Source: Halomonas sp. (GTDB lineage: Bacteria; Pseudomonadota; Gammaproteobacteria; Pseudomonadales; Halomonadaceae). From it: a stretch of 34,700 nucleotides of DNA. Below are positions 15,554 through 22,492 of the stretch, piece after piece. The position numbers and the translations under genes were made by a program. The notes under the pieces are model-generated. The model was not told the origin of the DNA. It did no database searches and saw nothing but the letters and a program-made list of their open reading frames with translations. The stretch lies in NCBI RefSeq assembly GCF_007692655.1, contig NZ_REBQ01000101.1:1-34700 (forward strand), written 5' to 3'. The first letter of the stretch is position 1. Each line of letters opens with the position of its first letter.

Positions 15554-17055
15554 GGCAAATACTCCCCAATGGCGACCCGTGTAGCCCAATCTAGCGGGCT
15601 AAAGGGTAGCCCCGCCAACAGTCCTGCGCCTAAACTGGCCATTGCGGTAAACACCATGGGCCAGAGTAACCAGCCATGGGTTTCTAAACGGCCCAAATGC
15701 TGTTCGCTGGGCCAGCTACCCTTGCCATGGGATGGCCCAGGACGGAACCACAGCCGGTGGACGATGGGCAGAAAATACATCGCGTTTAGCGTACTGCTCG
15801 CGACCAGCACAGCGACTACCCAGTACATGTCAGCCTGAATAGCCCCGATGCCGAGATACCACTTGGTAATAAAGCCTGCCACAGGAGGCAATCCAATCAT
15901 GCCCATCGCCCCTATCGTAAAGGCAAGACTGGTTAAAGGCATACGTTGGCCAGCGCCGTCCATTTCATCAATACGATGAATGCCAAGCTCTTCAGCATAG
16001 TTGCCTGCACAGAAAAACAGCGTTACCTTCATTAAACCTTGATGGAGTAGATGCGCCAGCGCGCCAATCGTGCCGAAAGGGCCAAACAAACACACGCCGA
16101 GAATGACATAAGAGACTTGGCTAACCGTGGAAAAGGCTAACCGTGGTTTGAGTTCTACTTGCGCCAACGCGCGCAGCGAGCCGTAAATAATCGTAATAGA
16201 GGCCGCCACCGCAAGCACCGTGGTTACCCCCAGCTCTACGCTAAGTTCGATGCCATAAAGGTCATAAATCACTCGCAAAATACCAAAGGCGCCGGCCTTC
16301 ACCACCGCCACTGCGTGTAATAGTGCACTCACCGGTGCAGGGGCCACCATCGCTCGGGGTAGCCAACCATGGAGCGGCACCATCGCGGCTTTCACTGCAA
16401 GCCCGCCAACCAATAGCGCAAAGATCAGTATCAGCAGGCCTCGATGGTCGTTTAGGTAGTTGCCTAAGCCCTCTTCTGAGGAGAACGAATGTTCGCCAGT
16501 CAGGCTATACAGCAGCACCGTCCCCAGCAGCAGCACTACCCCCCCAGTGAGCGTATATCGGAGGTAAATTTTTCCGGCATTGAGCGCTTTAGCCGTCCCT
16601 GAATGGACCACTAACGGGTACGTAGAAAGCGTCAACATTTCGTAGAAAATCAAGAAAGTAAACAGATTATCGGCTAGCGCTATACCTAAGGTACTGGCGA
16701 CGCAAAGGCTAAAAAAGCCAAAGAAACGCTTACGATTGACCGAATCTTCTAAATAGCCAATGGCGTAAATGGTGGTACATAGCCATAGCAGCGACGATAA
16801 CCCGGCAAACATGACCCCTAACGCATCTGCGCGCAGCACAAAATCAACGCCGCCAACTACTTGAAAGCTGAAAACATCTTCGTGCCCGGCGGCCACCCTC
16901 CTGATCATCAGGATCACCAGAACAAGTTTAATCACCGCGGCCAGCAAGTTAATGTAGGTACGAAGCTTTCTGGCCTCTTCCGGCAAGGCAAGTATCACAA
17001 CAGTGACAAATAACGAGGTGGCTAAAGTGGAAAGCGGTAACCACGCGGCATTCAT
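15550..17055 (-). CDS. monovalent cation/H+ antiporter subunit D family protein (MrpD/NuoM-like; third gene of operon)
   Basis: A 501-residue membrane protein with about 14 hydrophobic segments, the best MrpD match in the operon. All expected proton-path residues are visible: TM5 Glu139 in IFYEMLTLS, TM7 Lys222 in LAVKAAMVPLHGWLP, TM8 His247 and Lys253 in ALLHAVAVVKAG, and TM12 Lys398 in PVAGFITKWYL. It should therefore be competent as a proton/cation-translocating module in the inner membrane. Its ATG overlaps the preceding stop by ATGA, as does its own stop with the next gene, which implies translational coupling. GGAGGTGGCGT gives a strong ribosome binding site. Confidence 0.9.
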   Translation of the reverse strand: MNAAWLPLSTLATSLFVTVVILALPEEARKLRTYINLLAAVIKLVLVILMIRRVAAGHEDVFSFQVVGGVDFVLRADALGVMFAGLSSLLWLCTTIYAIGYLEDSVNRKRFFGFFSLCVASTLGIALADNLFTFLIFYEMLTLSTYPLVVHSGTAKALNAGKIYLRYTLTGGVVLLLGTVLLYSLTGEHSFSSEEGLGNYLNDHRGLLILIFALLVGGLAVKAAMVPLHGWLPRAMVAPAPVSALLHAVAVVKAGAFGILRVIYDLYGIELSVELGVTTVLAVAASITIIYGSLRALAQVELKPRLAFSTVSQVSYVILGVCLFGPFGTIGALAHLLHQGLMKVTLFFCAGNYAEELGIHRIDEMDGAGQRMPLTSLAFTIGAMGMIGLPPVAGFITKWYLGIGAIQADMYWVVAVLVASSTLNAMYFLPIVHRLWFRPGPSHGKGSWPSEQHLGRLETHGWLLWPMVFTAMASLGAGLLAGLPFSPLDWATRVAIGEYLP

Positions 17056-18542
17056 ACGCCACCTCCATTCATCAACGCCAAGGGGAAGTGAGCCAACAAG
17101 CCGAGTACGATTGCAATAAAGGCCAGCGCCAGGGCAATCAAATCCATACCTGGCGCCAAAGGCTGATAATGGTGGCGGGGCGCCGTTTCATCAAATGAGT
17201 AGCGGAATACACGAAATATATAGGCGGCGCTTAACAATGTACCGATCAATAGCGCCGCAACCGCCCACCATTGCTGAGACATTACCATCGCCTGTAACAG
17301 CAGCCATTTGGCAGTAAAGCCAGCGCTGGGCGGCAGGCCCATTAACGTAATAGACGCAACACCAAACACTAATAGTGAGAGCGGCAATCGGCGACTACTC
17401 CCCGCCAAACCTTTTAGCGTGCTCTCTCCTGTGGCCAAAATCAGGTTGCCAGCCGCCATAAACATGGCTGCTTTAGCAAAGGCATGGCCAATGAGCTGCA
17501 GCCAGAACCCGTCCCAGGCCAAGGCGCGCGGCAGTTGAGCAATATCTGGCCCCAGCAATAACGGAAAGGCCACCATTAAGTACCCCAACTGCGCCACCGT
17601 TGAAGACGCCACCAGGGTTTTGAGCGAGTCAGTGCGCCATGCCAACAACCCACCCCACACAATCGCCAACATACCTAGCCAGGCGATGACGTGGGGGGCG
17701 TAGAACGTATCGGGGAGCAAAATGCTCCATAGTTGAAGCAGTATGAACAGCGAGGCCTTAATAACCAGTGCGGCATGCAGTACGCTCACTGGCGTCCAGG
17801 CATTACCATGCACCGGGGAGAGCCAACCGTGGAGCGGAAACAGCGCCGCTTTTAAGGCTAACCCCCCGCCCACCAGTGCAGCCGCAATCCAGGCAACGGG
17901 GCCAGGCTCCACCACGCCAGCGAGTCCCTGCAGATCAAGCTGTCCCCAGTGGCCTAAAATCAACGCCACGCCTAATAAGTAAGCCAGCGAACCGACCAGG
18001 GCCAATAGCAAATAGCGCATGCCCGCCAGCAGCGCCGTCGCCTTTCCGGATAGCAGTAGCATGCCCACTGCCGCCAGCCCCATCAGCTCCAAAGCAATGT
18101 AGAGCGTGAGCAGATCAGTCGCCAACCAAATCAGTGAGAGGGCGCTGATTAATGCCCCCATCAGCGGCCATAACCAGAACCCCAGCGGGCCTACCGACGT
18201 TAAACGCATATGACCAGGCGTGTAGAGTGCGGCGGCGAAGCCAATCCACTGGGACATTAACAGCAGCAGCACACTGAGACCGTTTAAGCGCAGCGATACA
18301 GTGACACCGACTATTTCCCACTGCCACCGCAACAGTTGCACTTGCTCCACAGCCGCTAACAATACGAGCCCCGAGGCCAAGACCGGCACGCTGGCCAACG
18401 CCACTGGCCAAGCCCGTTTAGGGGGGAATAGTAACGCTAGCAAGCCCAGTAGCAGTGGCAACGCCAGCGTAGCCGCCAGGGCCAAATGAGTCGTCATCAA
18501 AGGGTCGAAGGTGCTATCAACGAGGCCAAAACGCCAGATCAT
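17052..18542 (-). CDS. proton-conducting membrane transporter, NuoM/MrpD-like subunit (second gene of operon)
   Basis: A 496-residue ND2/4/5-type membrane subunit, very rich in leucine and alanine. The key residues are present: TM5 Glu152 in ALELMGL, TM7 Lys231 in LALKAALFPLHGWL, TM8 His256 and Lys262 in SVLHAALVIKASLF, and TM12 Lys412 in SAGFTAKWLL. The TM7-TM8 loop (SPVHGNAWTPVSVLHA) replaces the usual APxPVSALLH. It starts at ATG 18542, overlapping the stop of the upstream gene (ATGA), with AAGGAG about 10 bases before it, and overlaps the next gene the same way. It is one of three antiporter-like subunits in this operon and probably assembles with them. Confidence 0.88.
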   Translation of the reverse strand: MIWRFGLVDSTFDPLMTTHLALAATLALPLLLGLLALLFPPKRAWPVALASVPVLASGLVLLAAVEQVQLLRWQWEIVGVTVSLRLNGLSVLLLLMSQWIGFAAALYTPGHMRLTSVGPLGFWLWPLMGALISALSLIWLATDLLTLYIALELMGLAAVGMLLLSGKATALLAGMRYLLLALVGSLAYLLGVALILGHWGQLDLQGLAGVVEPGPVAWIAAALVGGGLALKAALFPLHGWLSPVHGNAWTPVSVLHAALVIKASLFILLQLWSILLPDTFYAPHVIAWLGMLAIVWGGLLAWRTDSLKTLVASSTVAQLGYLMVAFPLLLGPDIAQLPRALAWDGFWLQLIGHAFAKAAMFMAAGNLILATGESTLKGLAGSSRRLPLSLLVFGVASITLMGLPPSAGFTAKWLLLQAMVMSQQWWAVAALLIGTLLSAAYIFRVFRYSFDETAPRHHYQPLAPGMDLIALALAFIAIVLGLLAHFPLALMNGGGV

Positions 18543-19219
18543 GTAGCCTTCTCCTTAGGCTCGTCATCACAACCCAGCGCCTCAACTCCTTCCAAATGCA
18601 CAAGCTGTCTAATCAGCAACGCGCCTAGCATCGAGCCCAGCCACGCGATGCAGAGCCCCACAACAATCAGCGCCTGGGCCGTCGCGGTGGTTCCCGCCAA
18701 ACCCGCCAGCAGCATAAATACCCCTGAGCCAAGAATATTAAACGCCAGCAGACGACGCAGAAGATGACGATGCAGCGCAAACGCCCCCAACGCACAGGCA
18801 ATAATGACGATTCCCGCCAATAGCAGGGGGTGCTCTGTGGGTGAATACACCATTTCAGCGATGACGTAGCGAATCGCCGCCCCGACCATCACAAACCAGC
18901 CAAGGGCTAATATCAGGCGTGCCACTGCTCTGCCCCAAGGCTCATGGAGCTCATCTCGCCTTAATGCCGGGGAAGCGTCGGGGGAAAAAATGCCAAGCGC
19001 ATAGAAAAAACAGAGGCCAGTGAGCACGACGCCAAGTAACAGCTCAGCAGCCGCCAGCCAAGGCGCACCCAGCAGCCACCAAGCCAGTGTCATCGCGATG
19101 GCAAACACCACAAAAAAACAGCTGGCGCGTACCAAGTGCCTATCAAACAGACATGCCAGTGCCGCTATGGTTAAGCCGATCGCCAGCAGGGTTTCTATTG
19201 CATCAAAGGAAGCTATCAT
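18539..19219 (-). CDS. fused MbhD/DUF4040-like and NuoK/MrpC-like small membrane subunit (first gene of operon)
   Basis: A 226-residue membrane protein that appears to be two small subunits joined. Residues 1-76 resemble the DUF4040/MbhD-MrpA C-terminal type: WWLLGAPWLAAAELLLGVVL at 47-66 recalls the family's LGAPDVALTEAVVG with Glu59 kept. Residues 130-207 resemble NuoK/MrpC: HRHLLRRLLAFNILGSGVFMLLAG and AQALIVVGLCIAWLGSMLGALLI recall the QALVLTAIVI helix. The NuoK TM2 glutamate position reads Asn161, more MrpC-like than NuoK-like. A middle hydrophobic segment (LILALGWFVMVGAAIRYVI) links them. There is no strong ribosome binding site before the ATG at 19219. Domain assignment is by eye; overall membership in the operon is secure from the overlap. 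Confidence 0.7.
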   Translation of the reverse strand: MIASFDAIETLLAIGLTIAALACLFDRHLVRASCFFVVFAIAMTLAWWLLGAPWLAAAELLLGVVLTGLCFFYALGIFSPDASPALRRDELHEPWGRAVARLILALGWFVMVGAAIRYVIAEMVYSPTEHPLLLAGIVIIACALGAFALHRHLLRRLLAFNILGSGVFMLLAGLAGTTATAQALIVVGLCIAWLGSMLGALLIRQLVHLEGVEALGCDDEPKEKAT

Positions 19220-19298
19220 TCGCTTTCGCTACGTCCTTGCATCGGTCACGAAAAGGCGCTCACTGTGCCTCCCTTTTGCGCTCTTGTCGACGCAACTT

Positions 19299-19964
19299 TC
19301 AAGCCAGGCGAGCACTCAACCATTTCCCGATATCGCTTACTTGCTGGGGGCACAGCGCATGGGCCATCGGATATTGACGGTAGTTGACCGCGTAACCCAT
19401 CGCTTTTAAGCGATCAACACCGCTACGCCCCAGGCTTTCAGGCACGATGGGGTCAAAATTACCGTGCTGTACTTCAATGGGTATCTGGCGGTTGGCCTCT
19501 GCTAAATCAATGTTGTCAGCGGTGGCAAAATAGGTCGACATGGCCAGCAAACCGCCTAGCGGCGCAGGGAACGAAAGCGCAGCCTGATAGGCAACGGCTC
19601 CGCCTTGGGAAAAACCCGCCACAATGATTCGCTGGCTATCAATGCCTTGGTCGATCTGCTCTTGGATCAGCGCTTGGATTCGCTCAGCTGACTTTTTGAG
19701 CTGGCCCTCATCCACCCGCCGCCCCAAATCCATGGCTAGAATATCGTACCAAGCAGGCATCACCATGCCACCATTGATGGTCACCGCCAGACGTGGCGCA
19801 TGAGGCATAATAAAGCGCACATGGGACTCTTTAGGCAGGGTTAGCGCTGGCACCAGCGGTTCAAAATCGTGACCATCGGCGCCTAAGCCGTGAATAATAA
19901 ATACACACGCATCGGCGGGTTGACCATTTGTCGGTTCAATAATCAGTTCGCCAGGAGCAGTCAT
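19299..19964 (-). CDS. alpha/beta hydrolase, carboxylesterase/phospholipase family (EstB/YpfH-like)
   Basis: A 221-residue serine hydrolase of the carboxylesterase/acyl-protein-thioesterase family. The catalytic triad is readable: nucleophile in GFSQGGAV (about Ser119), aspartate in HGNFDPIVP and histidine near the C-terminus in MAHALCP. The oxyanion-hole region is IIHGLGADGHDF, followed by FIMPHAPRLAVTINGG, standard for the family. There is no signal peptide, so it is cytoplasmic; it probably hydrolyses short-chain esters, with no defined natural substrate. Ribosome binding comes from AAGGAACTGGAACTC. It lies 79 bases upstream of the antiporter-like operon on the same strand and might be cotranscribed, but a functional link is not evident. 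Confidence 0.9.
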   Translation of the reverse strand: MTAPGELIIEPTNGQPADACVFIIHGLGADGHDFEPLVPALTLPKESHVRFIMPHAPRLAVTINGGMVMPAWYDILAMDLGRRVDEGQLKKSAERIQALIQEQIDQGIDSQRIIVAGFSQGGAVAYQAALSFPAPLGGLLAMSTYFATADNIDLAEANRQIPIEVQHGNFDPIVPESLGRSGVDRLKAMGYAVNYRQYPMAHALCPQQVSDIGKWLSARLA

Positions 19965-20057
19965 GAGTTCCAGTTCCTTAATCTAAAAGCGCTACCGTAG
20001 CGCAAACCAGCGTTAACAGCGAGCAGCGACTCGTTTATCAAGCGGGCCCCAGCGTGC

Positions 20058-21842
20058 TTAGAACGGCCACACTAAGGGAATCAAAGTCAGCGCTATCGCG
20101 CCGGTGAGTATATTCAAACCGCTACCCAGGCGCAGAAAATCTCCCACTTTATAGCCACCAGGACCAAACACCATCAGGTTGGTTTGATAGCCTATGGGTG
20201 TTAAAAAGCTTGCTGAGGCGGCAAACATAACCGCCACGACAAAAGGCATCGGGCTGACGCCTAAACTTTCTGCCGCACTCATCACCACTGGGAAAATAAT
20301 CACCGCCGCAGCGTTATTGGTTACTAACTCAGTCAACAGCGCGACTACGCAGTAAGTACCAATCAGCAGTAACAAAGGATTACCCGCCACCAAGGTTAAT
20401 AACCCTCCAGCAATAACCTCAGCAGCTCCCGAGCTTTGCAGCGCTGCCCCCACGCCAAACGAGGCCGCAATGGTGAGCAATACCTGAGTATCCAGGCCAC
20501 GTTTAGCGGCGCCCACCGAGCAGCAACCGGTCATTAACACCAGGGCCGCTCCCAACATGGCGGCATTGAGCATGCTCAATGCACCAAAGGCGGCAAGCAG
20601 TACAGCACCCAATAAGATACCCCAGGCCAGCGGTGCCTTTTCATGAATTGGCCGCGCGGCGCCGTTCAGTTCGCTAATTAGTAGGAAGTCTTTTGACTGG
20701 CGGTGGCGCTCTATAAACGGTGGACGCGCTTCCAGTAACAGAACATCGGCAGGCTGCAGACGCACCTGACCAAGGTTTCCTTTGACCCGCTCCCCTCCGC
20801 GACAAATCGCTAACACCGCCGCCCCGTAAAGTGTTCTGAAATGGCCGTCGCGTATTCTCTGGCCAATAAACTGGCACTGGTTAGATACAACGGCCTCTAC
20901 TAGGCGGCGCTCTTTAAACTCTTTTTCCAAGCTGGACGTACCATCCCGGGAGGGGATCAGGCCTCGAATTTGCTGCAGCTCAACTGCCGCATCGCTGGTG
21001 CCGGCAAACACCAGTCGATCACCGCCTTTGAGCCGTTCACCAGGTCCCACGACGCTAACCACGTTACCAGCGCGTTCAATCTCAACCAAAAACAGCTCTT
21101 GTAAGTGGCGAAGACCTGCTTCTTCAACGCTACGATCGACAAGAACGCCGTTGGGATCGACCTCCATTTCGATCGTAAACTCGCGCGGGTTGGCAAATGC
21201 ATTAGCCAACCCTTCCCTGGCAGGTAGCAGACGTGGGCCCAGGATAATAAGGTAGCTAAGCCCTGCAATGGCAACCGGAACTCCCACCCAGGCCAAATCC
21301 AATAGGCCCATACCCAGGGTTGGGTAACGCTCAATCAGCAGGCCATGCACCACCAAGTTAGTGCTGGTGCCAAACAGCGTAATGGTGCCACCAAGAATGG
21401 AGGCGAAGCTCAACGGCATTAGCAGGCGCTGAGGCGATAAGCGCAGCCGACGGCTCCAGCTCATGACGGCGGGAATATAGGTAGCCACAACAGGCGTGTT
21501 ATTGACAAAAGCACTGAGAGACGCCACGGGGAGCACTAAACGTAACAGTGCGCCCCTTTCGCTGTCGGGACGCCCCAATACATAGCGAATAATCAAATCA
21601 ATACCGCCAGTCTCACGAATGCTTGCTACCAGTACATACATAAAAGCAACGGTAAACAGACCGCTATTGGAAAAACCACCCAGCGCCTGTTGAGTATCAA
21701 TGACACCGAGCGTCATTAAGACAATCACGGCGCCCAGCAGAATAATATCCGGCCCTAGGCGTGAAAACGCCATTAGCGGGAAAATAGTGAGTACCACTCC
21801 CACGGCAATCCAAGCATCCAGCGACATCACTACTTCATCCAT
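20058..21842 (-). CDS. SLC13/DASS-type permease with two RCK-C (TrkA-C) domains
   Basis: A 594-residue inner-membrane transporter. The N-terminal half of the membrane domain contains SAFVNNTPVVATYIPAVMSW and ASILGGTITLFGTSTNLVVHG, the sodium- and substrate-binding signature of the SLC13/CitT-like superfamily; the inverted repeat in the C-terminal half shows LVTNNAAAVIIFPVVMSAA and FLTPIGYQTNLMVFGPGGY. Between them lie two cytoplasmic TrkA-C domains at roughly residues 220-300 and 310-390 (for example VVSVVGPGERLKGGDRLVFAG and QLQPADVLLLEARPP-like). The family moves sulfate, dicarboxylates or other anions with sodium; the exact substrate is unknown. The ATG at 21842 lacks a clear ribosome binding site, and the ATG at 21827 after GGATGAAG is an alternative. 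Confidence 0.88.
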   Translation of the reverse strand: MDEVVMSLDAWIAVGVVLTIFPLMAFSRLGPDIILLGAVIVLMTLGVIDTQQALGGFSNSGLFTVAFMYVLVASIRETGGIDLIIRYVLGRPDSERGALLRLVLPVASLSAFVNNTPVVATYIPAVMSWSRRLRLSPQRLLMPLSFASILGGTITLFGTSTNLVVHGLLIERYPTLGMGLLDLAWVGVPVAIAGLSYLIILGPRLLPAREGLANAFANPREFTIEMEVDPNGVLVDRSVEEAGLRHLQELFLVEIERAGNVVSVVGPGERLKGGDRLVFAGTSDAAVELQQIRGLIPSRDGTSSLEKEFKERRLVEAVVSNQCQFIGQRIRDGHFRTLYGAAVLAICRGGERVKGNLGQVRLQPADVLLLEARPPFIERHRQSKDFLLISELNGAARPIHEKAPLAWGILLGAVLLAAFGALSMLNAAMLGAALVLMTGCCSVGAAKRGLDTQVLLTIAASFGVGAALQSSGAAEVIAGGLLTLVAGNPLLLLIGTYCVVALLTELVTNNAAAVIIFPVVMSAAESLGVSPMPFVVAVMFAASASFLTPIGYQTNLMVFGPGGYKVGDFLRLGSGLNILTGAIALTLIPLVWPF

Positions 21843-21881
21843 AGTAAGTAAACATGGCGGTATTGTGAGGCCAATCTTATA

Positions 21882-21903
21882 TTCTAAAAAGTTATTTTTA
21901 GAA
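21882..21903. promoter_or_regulatory. AT-rich perfect inverted repeat upstream of the SLC13 permease gene
   Basis: TTCTAAAAA-GTTA-TTTTTAGAA: nine-base perfect arms around a 4-base centre, 40 bases before the permease ATG. It is GC-poor for a terminator stem and sits where a promoter or operator is expected, so it is a candidate regulator site; the binding protein is unknown. Confidence 0.45.
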
Positions 21904-21933
21904 ACATTTAAAGATCAAAATGGAATATACGGA

Positions 21934-21954
21934 GGCGTGAGGCGTGAGGCGTGA
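21934..21954. repeat. three tandem copies of GGCGTGA
   Basis: A 7-bp unit GGCGTGA is repeated exactly three times. It is located between the SLC13 promoter region and the csp terminator and is non-coding. Confidence 0.85.
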
Positions 21955-21983
21955 GTATGTCGCAAACGCCTAAAAAACAGAAA

Positions 21984-22009
21984 CAAAAAACCCCGCACTG
22001 GGAGGGGTT
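21984..22009 (-). terminator. Rho-independent terminator of the cold-shock gene
   Basis: Read leftward: AACCCC, a 9-base loop, then GGGGTT continuing into a run of six T. It starts 57 bases after the csp stop codon and is well placed to end that transcript. Confidence 0.8.
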
Positions 22010-22066
22010 ATCTGGTCAATCAACGCTAAGCGCAGATTGCTAACATCTCAACGTTTAAGCGTTAAC

Positions 22067-22270
22067 TTAAACAACTTTGATGTTAGAAGCCTGAAGGCCT
22101 TTTTTACCCTGGGTGACGTCGAAGGAAACCTTCTGGCCGTCTTGCAGAGATTTGAAACCTTCAGACTGAATTTCAGAGAAATGTGCGAACAGGTCGTCGC
22201 CATTGTCATCAGGAGAAATGAAGCCGAAGCCTTTAGTGTCGTTAAACCACTTAACTGTGCCAGTTGCCAT
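22067..22270 (-). CDS. cold-shock protein, CspA family
   Basis: A 67-residue single cold-shock domain protein that binds single-stranded RNA/DNA and melts RNA secondary structure. RNP-1 is KGFGFIS and RNP-2 appears as DLFAHFSEI (the family usually has VFVHFS; here a Leu-Phe-Ala-His variant). The N-terminus [18 protein letters not shown] is canonical. Five extra in-frame codons upstream are rejected because GAGGAACTCAATC gives the ATG at 22270 a clear ribosome binding site and family-standard length. The upstream leader is long (see promoter entry), as usual for cold-shock genes. Monocistronic with its own terminator. Confidence 0.95.
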   Translation of the reverse strand: MATGTVKWFNDTKGFGFISPDDNGDDLFAHFSEIQSEGFKSLQDGQKVSFDVTQGKKGLQASNIKVV

Positions 22271-22301
22271 GATTGAGTTCCTCAATTTAGCTAATTAAAA
22301 C

Positions 22302-22314
22302 CGGGTAATACCCG
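22302..22314 (-). promoter_or_regulatory. small hairpin in the cold-shock gene leader
   Basis: CGGGT-AAT-ACCCG is a perfect 5-bp stem with a 3-base loop, 32 bases upstream of the csp ATG. Structured leaders are typical of cold-shock mRNAs, but no function is shown here. Confidence 0.35.
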
Positions 22315-22410
22315 AATTGCAGTGGGTAGAACAAGAGACTTTCACCAGATTTAACGCTTGAGGCGCTTCTATGCTGCTGACAACGTTCGACTTGCTAACC
22401 AACTGCAGGC

Positions 22411-22439
22411 ATATTGCGCTAAAGCATTGCGTGCGTCAA
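22411..22439 (-). promoter_or_regulatory. candidate promoter of the cold-shock gene
   Basis: Read leftward: TTGACG (22439-22434), 17 bases, then CAATAT (22416-22411). The -35 element is near consensus; the -10 is weak. If used, it would give a 5' leader of about 130 bases, a length typical of cspA-type mRNAs. Confidence 0.4.
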
Positions 22440-22492
22440 CACTATGTTACAAACATGCGCTTAAAAACATCCTGGTAGGGCCTCTTCATACA

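Noticed and set aside
13781..19219. part of a nuo (complex I) or hydrogenase-4 operon
   Set aside because: No NuoA-I, NuoN or hydrogenase catalytic genes are adjacent, and the neighbours on both sides are unrelated. The subunits are better described as Mrp/complex-I-like membrane modules.
19989..20003. GCGCTAC-C-GTAGCGC as a terminator of the SLC13 gene
   Set aside because: The loop is a single base and no T-run follows in either direction, so it is unlikely to terminate; it may be chance.
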